From NCBI RefSeq assembly GCF_017353255.1, contig NZ_JAFMYU010000013.1, positions 123,581-187,580 of the forward strand: DNA of 64,000 nt. The letters run 5' to 3'. A model generated the notes under the pieces. The model worked only from the letters and a program-made list of their open reading frames with translations, did not search any database and was not told the DNA's origin. Of the stretch, positions 43,182-50,401 are shown one piece after another. The position numbers and the translations under genes were made by a program. Source of the DNA: Fibrella aquatilis (lineage in GTDB: Bacteria; Bacteroidota; Bacteroidia; Cytophagales; Spirosomataceae). Positions within the stretch are counted from its first letter, which is position 1, and every line of letters starts with the position of its first letter.

Positions 43182-44570
43182 TTATGCTAATTTACTGAAC
43201 AGATTATTGAGCGATTCGGCCAGGGTGGGGTGGGCAAAAACGGCATCGCGGAGACGTGTGTAGGGCAGTTTACCCAGCATGGCAATCTGGAGCATGGTCA
43301 TGAGTTCGCCGCCTTCCATACCTAACACCGCCGCCCCCACAATAAGGTCCGTGTCGGCATCCACCAGCACCTTCATAAAGCCGTTGGTATGGTCGGTTTC
43401 AATAGCGCGGGCCACCGACGTCATGGGCAGCTTCGCCACGTGCACCCGTTTGCCCTGCTGCTGAGCTTCCTTTTCCGACAGCCCAATGCGCCCCAACTGC
43501 GGATCAGTGAAGACCGTATAGGGCACCTGCCGGTTGGTAGTGGCGGCTACACTGCCTTCGAGCAGGTTCTGCTGGAGAATACGGAAATCGTCGTAGGCAA
43601 TGTGCGTGAAAGCCGGGCCACCGTTGATGTCGCCAATGGCGTAGATGCCGGGCTGGTTTGTTTCGAGCTTATCGTTAACCACTATAAAGCCCTGCTCATC
43701 AACAGCTATGCCTGCCGCCGCCAGGTTTAAGGCAGCGGTGTTGGGCGTAATGCCAATAGCCAGCAACAAGTGGGAACCGTTTACCTGCGCCACATCGTCG
43801 GCCTCCAGCAACACCTCCAGGGCGTGGGTGCCCGTCTGCCGCACCTGCTGTATGTCGCTGTTGAGATGAACGGTGATACCTTCGGCTTCCAGTATGTTGG
43901 TCAGTTCGGTGGCGACGTCTTCGTCTTCATGCTCAAGTAGTTGGCTGCCGCGCACAATGAGCGTGACGTCAGACCCAAACCGGCGATACATCTGACTGAA
44001 CTCGACGCTGATGTAGCCGCCACCCACCACTAGCAAGTGAGTAGGTAGTTCATCTAATTCAAGCAGCGTTTTGGACGTTAGGTAAGGCACCGAATCCAGG
44101 CCCGGCAGCGTTGGCGTTTTGGCACTTGTGCCGCAGTCAATCACCATCGTATCGGCTGTAATGGCCTGACTTCCACCTTCGTTGAGCCTAATAGCCAGCG
44201 TTTTTGGTCCTGTAAACCAGGCTTCGCCGTAAATCAGCGTAAGGTTTTCGGTCTTGTCGAACGCCGTTTCGATACTGTGGCGAAAGTCTTCGACAATGCG
44301 CTCTTTCCGACCTTTAACTGCCTGAAAATCAACCGAAACCTCGCCGGTTTTTATTCCGTACATACCTGCCCGACGGGCTTCGTGAGCCGCCTGCGCCGAA
44401 GCAATCAGGCTTTTGGTGGGTGTGCAGCCGTAGTTGATGCAAGTACCGCCTACGTGTTTCCGCTCAACGAGGGCCGTTTTCCACCCTTTCTTGGCCATAG
44501 CCATGGCAAGTGGTTTGCCCCCCTGCCCTGCCCCAATAATAATGGCATCGTACCGCTCCGGTTGGTTCAT
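43182..44570 (-). CDS. Class I pyridine nucleotide-disulfide oxidoreductase (mercuric reductase / lipoamide dehydrogenase-like)
   Basis: 462 residues; ATG at 44570 preferred because it places the FAD motif YDAIIIGAGQGG at the N-terminus. The redox-active disulfide is GGTCINYGC. A second nucleotide-binding motif is VVGGGYISVEFSQM, and FAD contact YAIGDINGGPAFTHIA. The C-terminal dimerisation domain ends FAHPTLAESLNNLF, with the His-Pro-Thr and Glu of the active site. Sequence alone does not settle the substrate. It is 46 bases upstream of egtB on the same strand, so a role in reducing ergothioneine disulfide or another low-molecular-weight thiol is plausible but unproven. Confidence 0.87.
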   Translation of the reverse strand: MNQPERYDAIIIGAGQGGKPLAMAMAKKGWKTALVERKHVGGTCINYGCTPTKSLIASAQAAHEARRAGMYGIKTGEVSVDFQAVKGRKERIVEDFRHSIETAFDKTENLTLIYGEAWFTGPKTLAIRLNEGGSQAITADTMVIDCGTSAKTPTLPGLDSVPYLTSKTLLELDELPTHLLVVGGGYISVEFSQMYRRFGSDVTLIVRGSQLLEHEDEDVATELTNILEAEGITVHLNSDIQQVRQTGTHALEVLLEADDVAQVNGSHLLLAIGITPNTAALNLAAAGIAVDEQGFIVVNDKLETNQPGIYAIGDINGGPAFTHIAYDDFRILQQNLLEGSVAATTNRQVPYTVFTDPQLGRIGLSEKEAQQQGKRVHVAKLPMTSVARAIETDHTNGFMKVLVDADTDLIVGAAVLGMEGGELMTMLQIAMLGKLPYTRLRDAVFAHPTLAESLNNLFSKLA

Positions 44571-44660
44571 AACTACTATTGAGATAGCTACCAAACCCCG
44601 TGTAAGGGAGAATTGTTAAACGCCGTGGGCAGTTGCGGCAGGTTTGTGTTACCCCATAAC

Positions 44661-45788
44661 CTAGTGCAACCGCAGCGCCACCCGACGGCGCAGGGCTTCC
44701 ACAGGCTCGCCCACCAGCTGATTTAGCCCTACTGCCAGCCCCAGCGAAAGGGCCAGGGTGAGCAGATTCTGGTAGTTGCCACCCAAACCATAGGCTCGCA
44801 GGGCCTCAAACACGATATAGTGCACAATGTAGAGCGGGTACGACAAATCGCCGATGCGCTGATCGAGGCGGTTGGTTTTGCTATGGATGAACAGCACCGG
44901 TATACAGGCCGCAATAGTCAGCGTAAACAACGTTGACATGGCAATGGGCGGCACCCCCAGCCGGTTGGTGATCTGGAAGATTTCGCCGAAAAACAGGGTA
45001 AAGCCCAGCGCACCGTACAAACACAACCGCCTCACCGCCAGCGGAATAGATTTTTGGCGCAGGACCCGATACGCTTTGTAGCCCAGGGCACCGAGCATGA
45101 AAAACGCAATTTCGGTGGGGAAAAATCGATACTGCCAGGCCAGGCCGGTGAGGCCATACTGGCGGCGGAGGTAGACCCGCAGGGCTGTAGCCAGCACCAC
45201 AACCAAGATCAGCACCCAGCTTTTTCGGCGCACCAAAAACGGGGCCATCAGGTAGAAAGTGATCTCCAGCCCGATGGTCCAGCCCTGGTGTACGAGCAGA
45301 AAATTATTGAGGTTGACGGGGGCCGATGAGAAGTCGCGGGTGAAGATCAGCGCGTGGGTAGTGGGGGCAAGGGTGAGAAAACTAACCCAATCCTGCCCCA
45401 CCAGCAGGGCGTTGACCACAACCAAAAAAGCCTTTGTTCCGGTAGAAAGCTGGTGACCATATGCCCGCACGGCCTGCGCAAATTCGAGGTGTACCTCTCC
45501 CAGTGTCAGCCACATCACTATGGCTACCACGCCAATAATGAGCAGCGTAGCGTAGTAAATGGGAAACAGCCGCAGCAGCCGGTTGGTGAGAAACAGCCGG
45601 TAGGTTTGCCCCATGCTGAGGCTGGCCGACGGCACGTATTTCTCATTGAGGATCAGGGCCATGTAAAACCCCGAAATCATGTAGAACGCCTGCACGGCCA
45701 GATTGCCACCCAGCGTATGAAACCCGCGCAACGGCCCGGCATGAACAAACACCACCGCCGCCGCCAGCAGTACACGTAAAAGACCCAT
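44661..45788 (-). CDS. Acyltransferase 3 family membrane protein
   Basis: 375 residues with about ten hydrophobic segments. The N-terminus is LLRVLLAAAVVFVHAGPL, with the His of the acyltransferase-3 active-site region, then AVQAFYMISGFYMALIL. Later motifs include RLLRLFPIYYATLLI and DLSYPLYIVHYIVFEAL. Members transfer acetyl or succinyl groups to cell-surface sugars such as O-antigen or exopolysaccharide. The start codon lies 3 bases from a long inverted repeat. It could modify the polymer made by the 29-35 kb locus, though nothing in the sequence links them directly. Confidence 0.87.
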   Translation of the reverse strand: MGLLRVLLAAAVVFVHAGPLRGFHTLGGNLAVQAFYMISGFYMALILNEKYVPSASLSMGQTYRLFLTNRLLRLFPIYYATLLIIGVVAIVMWLTLGEVHLEFAQAVRAYGHQLSTGTKAFLVVVNALLVGQDWVSFLTLAPTTHALIFTRDFSSAPVNLNNFLLVHQGWTIGLEITFYLMAPFLVRRKSWVLILVVVLATALRVYLRRQYGLTGLAWQYRFFPTEIAFFMLGALGYKAYRVLRQKSIPLAVRRLCLYGALGFTLFFGEIFQITNRLGVPPIAMSTLFTLTIAACIPVLFIHSKTNRLDQRIGDLSYPLYIVHYIVFEALRAYGLGGNYQNLLTLALSLGLAVGLNQLVGEPVEALRRRVALRLH

Positions 45789-45791
45789 GGT

Positions 45792-45893
45792 TTAAGAGAC
45801 AAGATGTAAGAGGCAAGAAGCAAGCGTAGCACTCAGTCGACTTAACGCTTATGTCTTGTCTCTTGTCTCTTGCCTCTCACCTCTTGTCTCTTG
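45792..45893. repeat. Long inverted repeat, class 2, abutting the acyltransferase start
   Basis: Left arm about 45792-45826 (AAGAGACAAG, AAGAGGCAAGAAGCAAG) and right arm about 45847-45893 pair with a few mismatches and length differences. The apex string ACGCTTATGTCTTG and the arm string TCTTGCCTCTCACCTCTTG also occur in the repeat at 22781-22913. It lies 3 bases upstream of the start codon at 45788. Confidence 0.85.
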
Positions 45894-45911
45894 GCTTCCC
45901 GCAAATGTAAT

Positions 45912-47687
45912 CTACGCCATCTCTTTATACTGCATCCGGTAGAGGTTGGCGTAGACGGCATCCAGTTGCAGGAGTTGCTCGTGGGTGCCGCGCTCTTTAA
46001 TCTCGCCCCGGTCTACCACCATAATCTGGTCGGCTTTCTGGATGGTGCTCAGGCGGTGGGCAATCACAATGGCCGTGCGCCCGCGCATGAGCTTGCTGAT
46101 GGCCTCCTGAATGAGTTCCTCCGTCTCGGTATCTACCGACGACGTGGCCTCGTCGAGCACGATGATGCGGGGGTTTTGCACCATGGCCCGCACAAACGAA
46201 ATCAACTGCCGCTGCCCTACCGAGAGCGTGGCACCGCGTTCCTGCACGTTGTAATCATACCCGCCGGGCAAGCGCATGATAAACTCGTGAACACCCACCA
46301 GCTTGGCCGCCTCTACAATCTGTTCGCGGCTGATGGCCGGATCGCCCAGGGTAATGTTGCGTTCGATGGTTTCGGAAAAGAGGAAAACATCCTGCAACAC
46401 CACGCCGATATGCCGCCGCAGCACGGTCAGGTCATAGTCTTCCACGTTTACCCCGTCGATCTGGATAGTGCCCTGGTTAATGTCGTAGAAACGACTTAAC
46501 AGGTTGATAATGGACGACTTACCCGCGCCAGTAGCCCCCACAAAAGCCACCGTTTCGCCCGCTTTCACGTCGAATGAAATGTCTTTCAGCACGTAGTTTT
46601 CGTCGTTATAGGCAAACCAGACGTTACGGAATGACACATCGCCGCGCAGGTTGGCGGGAGCGAGGGTGCCGTTGTTAACGGTGTATTCGTCGCTGTCGAG
46701 AAGCTTCAAAATCCGGTCGGCGCTGACGATGCCCATTTGCAGGGTATTAAACCGGTCGGCCAGCATGCGTATAGGTCTGAAAAACAGGTTGATAAACATC
46801 ACGAAGGCCGTGACGGTACCAAACGAAATCTGTTCGTTCAGAATCTGCCGCGCCCCGTACCAGACAATAAGGCCCGTACCGGCCGCCGCCAGGATATCGG
46901 CCACCGGAAAGTAGATAGAATAGTACCAGATAGACCGGATGTTGGCTTTGCGGTGCTCGTCGTTGATGACGCGGAATTTTTCGGCTTCGATTTTTTCGCT
47001 GCTGAAAATCTGCACGATGTTCATGCCCGAAATGTGTTCCTGCACAAAGGCATTCAGGTTGGCCACCGCCGTGCGCACCACGTTGAACGATGCCTTGATC
47101 TTTTCTTTGAAAATATACGTACTCAGCAGCATCAGCGGCACCATAGAGAGGCTGATGAGCGACAGCCGCCAGTCGGTGTAGAACATCACGCCGATGATGA
47201 GAATCAGTTGCAGAAAGTCGCCCGCAATGGCCGCCATGCCCTCGCTGAAGACGTCGGCCAGGGTTTCGATGTCGGAAATGGTGCGCGTTACAAGCCGACC
47301 AATGGGCGTATTGTCGAAAAATTTGAGGCGCAGGCCCAGGATCTTTTCGTAAAGCTGTACCCGCACGTCGCGGATCACGTGCTGCCCCAGCCAGCCCGAC
47401 AGGTAGGTATTGGCAAACTGTACGCCCGCCTGAACTACTAGCACCCCCACCATAACCGAGAGCATGAGTACCAACCCGCCGTAGTTGGCCCCGGCAATGT
47501 CATTATCAATTGTTTGGCGAATGAGCAGCGGCGTGATAGGCGCAAGCGTGGCCCCCAGCAAAATAACCCCCACTAACCCGTAGAAACGGCCCTGGTAGGG
47601 CCGCACAAAATCATAGAGGCGTTTAAGAATGGCAATATCGAAGACCTGACCAGATGCTGGTCCGCCGCTTTTTTGTTCGTCGCTCAC
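45912..47687 (-). CDS. ABC-type exporter, fused permease and ATPase (MsbA-like)
   Basis: 591 residues. The six-helix membrane domain (about 35-320) is followed by a nucleotide-binding domain with Walker A GATGAGKSS, Q-loop GVVLQDVFLFSET, signature LSVGQRQL (Val in place of Gly), Walker B IIVLDEATSSVD and H-loop IAHRLSTIQ. The length and layout are those of homodimeric or heterodimeric type IV exporters for lipids, drugs or peptides. It is a lone gene on the minus strand. The substrate is not predictable; MsbA-like lipid flipping or multidrug export are both possible. Confidence 0.9.
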   Translation of the reverse strand: MSDEQKSGGPASGQVFDIAILKRLYDFVRPYQGRFYGLVGVILLGATLAPITPLLIRQTIDNDIAGANYGGLVLMLSVMVGVLVVQAGVQFANTYLSGWLGQHVIRDVRVQLYEKILGLRLKFFDNTPIGRLVTRTISDIETLADVFSEGMAAIAGDFLQLILIIGVMFYTDWRLSLISLSMVPLMLLSTYIFKEKIKASFNVVRTAVANLNAFVQEHISGMNIVQIFSSEKIEAEKFRVINDEHRKANIRSIWYYSIYFPVADILAAAGTGLIVWYGARQILNEQISFGTVTAFVMFINLFFRPIRMLADRFNTLQMGIVSADRILKLLDSDEYTVNNGTLAPANLRGDVSFRNVWFAYNDENYVLKDISFDVKAGETVAFVGATGAGKSSIINLLSRFYDINQGTIQIDGVNVEDYDLTVLRRHIGVVLQDVFLFSETIERNITLGDPAISREQIVEAAKLVGVHEFIMRLPGGYDYNVQERGATLSVGQRQLISFVRAMVQNPRIIVLDEATSSVDTETEELIQEAISKLMRGRTAIVIAHRLSTIQKADQIMVVDRGEIKERGTHEQLLQLDAVYANLYRMQYKEMA

Positions 47688-47769
47688 GAGGTAAGATTTT
47701 CGCCCGTTTCTGGCAATTGTTCGGGAGAGTAACAGTTATTTGGCGTTATAAAGTTTTACCCTATCAACT

Positions 47770-48405
47770 ATGGAATGGATCTTGAGTGCCTGTGTGGGCG
47801 TTGGCCTGGCAGCTTGTTGCGGTTTTCGCATTTTCGTACCCATGCTGGTGGCGGCGGCGGCTACTCATTTCGGCCTCATTGGCACCATGCCCGGTTTCGA
47901 GTGGCTGGGTAGCTGGACAGCTATCATTGGCCTGAGCATCGCCACCTCCGTTGAGTTAGTGGCCTACTATATTCCCTGGGTCGACAATGCGCTCGATGCC
48001 ATTGCCATGCCGGTATCGGTAGTGGCGGGCACGCTGCTTTCGACCTCATTCTTGCGCATCGACGATAGCATGGTGCGCTGGTGCATGGGCCTTATGCTGG
48101 GCGGCGGTTCGGCGGGAATCATACAGGCGGGCACGAGTTTGCTGCGGCTGGGATCTACCGCCACCACTGGCGGGCTGGCCAACCCCGTAGTAGCCACGAG
48201 CGAAAACGCCGCCTCGCTGGGGTTATCGGTGTTGATGGTGTTTGTTCCCCTGGCGGCTTTCGTGGCGGTGCTATGCCTGGTGCTGTTTTTCGCGTTCCGC
48301 CTGCTGGGTCGCCGCCGCCTGAGCTTCACTAAAGCCGACGTACCCCTCACCCCCCCCGCCCCCCTGGCCCCACCCCCACCCTCGTTGCCAGAAGACGAAA
48401 TGTAG
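47770..48405 (+). CDS. DUF4126 family membrane protein
   Basis: 211 residues. About five hydrophobic segments with the DUF4126 pattern: LSACVGVGLAACCGFRIFVP MLVAAAA, then GLSIATSVELVAYYIPWVDN ALD, SGGxxxG-type glycine runs (LMLGGGSAGIIQAG) and a C-terminal helix (about 160-180). The tail is proline-rich (PLTPPAPLAPPPPSLP) and probably disordered in the cytoplasm. The function of the family is unknown. Its stop codon lies at the start of an inverted repeat. Confidence 0.85.
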   Translation: MEWILSACVGVGLAACCGFRIFVPMLVAAAATHFGLIGTMPGFEWLGSWTAIIGLSIATSVELVAYYIPWVDNALDAIAMPVSVVAGTLLSTSFLRIDDSMVRWCMGLMLGGGSAGIIQAGTSLLRLGSTATTGGLANPVVATSENAASLGLSVLMVFVPLAAFVAVLCLVLFFAFRLLGRRRLSFTKADVPLTPPAPLAPPPPSLPEDEM

Positions 48406-48510
48406 AAGGGATTTTGGATTGGGGATTTCGGATTGGGCTTACGCCAGAGTACGTTTACTCTGGCGTAAGCAACAATCCGAAATCCGAAATCCAAAATCCC
48501 AAATCCCTTC
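48405..48510. repeat. Long inverted repeat, class 4 (GGATTT words)
   Basis: The inner perfect arms are 48437-48451 (GCTTACGCCAGAGTA) and 48456-48470 around a CGTT loop. Outer arms extend to 48405 and 48510 through degenerate GGATTTCGGATT words with small gaps. It begins at the stop codon of the DUF4126 gene and ends 36 bases before the next start. Confidence 0.88.
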
Positions 48511-48545
48511 ATAACCTTCACTGGCCTGATGCAGTTAATTCAGCT

Positions 48546-48818
48546 ATGGAAAACAAACCCGATAATTACGACGCTGGCATTGACCAAAATCAGGGGGTGG
48601 TGGGCACCATGGCCCGCAACCAGGAACGGCCCAACGATGCCGACAGTAACGACCGCGTGAGCCGCCTCGACCCCAACGTAGTGACGGCCCAAACCGATGA
48701 GTTGCCTAACGACGAAAACGCCGCCGAGATGAATGACAACATGGGCGAACGTACCTATGTCAATGACGAACAGCCCGCCAATGCAGAAGCGGGGCCGTCG
48801 GACGATACGGGGAAGTAG
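48546..48818 (+). CDS. Small acidic, probably disordered protein
   Basis: 90 residues from the ATG at 48546 (MENKPDNYDAGIDQNQG). It is rich in Asn, Asp, Glu and Gln, has almost no hydrophobic stretches and no Cys. It has short repeats of the NDE/NDN kind (LPNDENAAEMNDNMGERTYV ND). It looks intrinsically disordered, like small stress or hydrophilin-type proteins. No family is recognised. It is followed by its own terminator at 48874-48917, which supports a real short transcript. Confidence 0.62.
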   Translation: MENKPDNYDAGIDQNQGVVGTMARNQERPNDADSNDRVSRLDPNVVTAQTDELPNDENAAEMNDNMGERTYVNDEQPANAEAGPSDDTGK

Positions 48819-48873
48819 TAGTATTATACGTAGAAAATACTCCCTTGGAAAAATTCAATTTTATAGATTTCTA

Positions 48874-48917
48874 AAAGCCGCCAAAAACACTGCCTACGGG
48901 CTGTGTGGCGGCTTTTT
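48874..48917 (+). terminator. Rho-independent terminator
   Basis: AAAGCCGCCA (48874-48883) and TGGCGGCTTT (48906-48915), with an inner AACAC/GTGT extension and TTTTT at the end. It is 55 bases after the stop of the small acidic protein gene. Confidence 0.88.
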
Positions 48918-48986
48918 CTATGCTTAGGCACCAAGGCCAAACTTGGCTACATGCTATAGTCCGTAGGATAATTCGCAGAACAAGCA

Positions 48987-49018
48987 TTTGCCAATAGCCA
49001 CATTATCAGGTATTTTTG
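48987..49018 (+). promoter_or_regulatory. Near-perfect Bacteroidota promoter of the lytic transglycosylase
   Basis: TTTG (48987-48990), 20 bases, then TATTTTTG (49011-49018). This is an exact match to TTTG-N19/20-TAnnTTTG. Transcription should start near 49025, giving a leader of about 70 bases to the TTG start at 49095. Confidence 0.78.
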
Positions 49019-49094
49019 CATAATGATTTTTGCATTACGGCGTTACCTTATGGTACCGCCGTGAGTCTTAGTCTATCAACAAATACCGCTCCTC

Positions 49095-50234
49095 TTGATA
49101 AAATCTGTCGGATTCTCTGCCCTGATCGCACTGGCCAAACCAGCCATTGCCACTGCGCCCTTCGAGGCCCATTTTGAACTCGATACTACGCGCCAGGCTG
49201 GTAACCCGCTGGCCATTTCCCAGAAGCTAAGCACCCCGTTGCTGCTCAACGCCGATACTACCCGGCGTTTTGTGCCCATCTATTTTTGCGGCGAAGCCGT
49301 ACCCATCGACAACGCCTATGTGTCGCGGCAATGGATGCGCAACCTGATGCAGTGCCAGGCCGAACGCGAAGAACTCTACGCTATTCGGAAGCGGGCAGCC
49401 GTGTTTTTCCCCATTATTGACCCCATCCTGCGCCGGTTCAACATTCCCCCCGATTTTCGGTACATTCCGCTGGCCGAAAGTGCTCTCATCAACAACTGCG
49501 TGTCGCCGAAGGGTGCCTCGGGATACTGGCAGCTAATGCCCGAAACCGCCCGCGAACTGGGCCTGATCGTCAACGACGAAACCGACGAACGCTACGATTT
49601 GCCCAAAGCCACGGTGGCCGTTTGCCGGATGCTCCGCGACCTGTATCACGAACTGGGTTCCTGGACGTTGGTGGCCGCTGCCTATAACGGTGGGCTTGGC
49701 CATGTGCAGAGCCGGATGTTCCAGCAGCGTCAGAGCAATTATTTCAACCTCAAGCTATACCACGAAACCAGCCAATACCTCTATCGGGTGCTGGCCTACA
49801 AAGAACTGCTGACCAACCCCCAGCAATACCGGCTGCTGTTGTCGTCGGCGGTGATGGGGTTCCTGACTAAACCACTGCCCAACCACCTGCAACCGTTGCC
49901 CGGCACACGGCGCCATGCTGCGTCGGCGGTGGCGGTGGGTACAGATACCGAACTGGCCGACATTGAGAATATCGACCCGGCTTGGGGACCCCAAACGGGC
50001 GATTCTTTCCTGGATGCACCTACGCTGGCCGAAATCCTGCTGGCCGGGGCCAACTACGCCAGCATTTTGCCCGCCGGTGATGATCATCAGCCTGCCGACC
50101 TTACCAATGAGCAAAAAGGCCAGCCCATTCCAAAACTGCTTGGTCTGATGGTGCTGCGGTTCCGCCGCCCCCGGTTCCTGCGGCAAACGCCCGGCACCGG
50201 CAGCCGCCCCCGCCACCGTTGGGAGTGGGTTTAG
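49095..50234 (+). CDS. Membrane-associated or periplasmic lytic transglycosylase
   Basis: 379 residues with a probable TTG start at 49095: the frame is closed by a stop at 49062, no ATG gives a complete domain, and the N-terminus is signal-like (IKSVGFSALIALAKPAIATA). The SLT domain lies at about 115-230: IPPDFRYIPLAESALINNC with catalytic Glu, SPKGASGYWQLMPETARELG L, VAVCRMLRDLYHELGSWTLV AAAYNGG. It cleaves peptidoglycan with anhydro-muramic acid formation. The C-terminal 120 residues are less conserved and end in a basic Arg/Pro-rich tail. No LysM module is evident, although MltD-like enzymes often have them. Confidence 0.87.
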   Translation: MIKSVGFSALIALAKPAIATAPFEAHFELDTTRQAGNPLAISQKLSTPLLLNADTTRRFVPIYFCGEAVPIDNAYVSRQWMRNLMQCQAEREELYAIRKRAAVFFPIIDPILRRFNIPPDFRYIPLAESALINNCVSPKGASGYWQLMPETARELGLIVNDETDERYDLPKATVAVCRMLRDLYHELGSWTLVAAAYNGGLGHVQSRMFQQRQSNYFNLKLYHETSQYLYRVLAYKELLTNPQQYRLLLSSAVMGFLTKPLPNHLQPLPGTRRHAASAVAVGTDTELADIENIDPAWGPQTGDSFLDAPTLAEILLAGANYASILPAGDDHQPADLTNEQKGQPIPKLLGLMVLRFRRPRFLRQTPGTGSRPRHRWEWV

Positions 50235-50339
50235 GGTAGTTCAAGGTTTAAAGTCCAAAGTCCAAGGTTGGCTGACGCAAGAGTACATGCGTCAGCCAAC
50301 CTTGGACTTTGGACTTTAAACCTTGAACTACCCTAAACC
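50228..50339. repeat. Giant perfect inverted repeat, class 1 (51-bp arms)
   Basis: Arms 50228-50278 and 50289-50339 are complementary at all 51 positions around a 10-base loop. Tandem GTTTAAA/GTCCAAA words fill the arms and the apex is GGCTGACGC. The left arm overlaps the last 7 bases of the transglycosylase gene. It is closely related to the repeat at 9245-9324: over the inner 34 bases the two differ at four positions, each matched by a compensating change in the opposite arm. Confidence 0.95.
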
Positions 50340-50401
50340 TTAAACCCCTTTTTACGTTAATTTTGGGGGTTGTTGATCTACAGAAGCATCCTACAGTTAT
50401 T

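Noticed and set aside
9236..50339. CRISPR arrays or insertion sequences as an explanation of the repeats
   Set aside because: There is one dyad per site, no regular spacers, no cas or transposase genes, and arms differ in sequence between sites. Short non-autonomous elements remain possible, but I see no target-site duplications.
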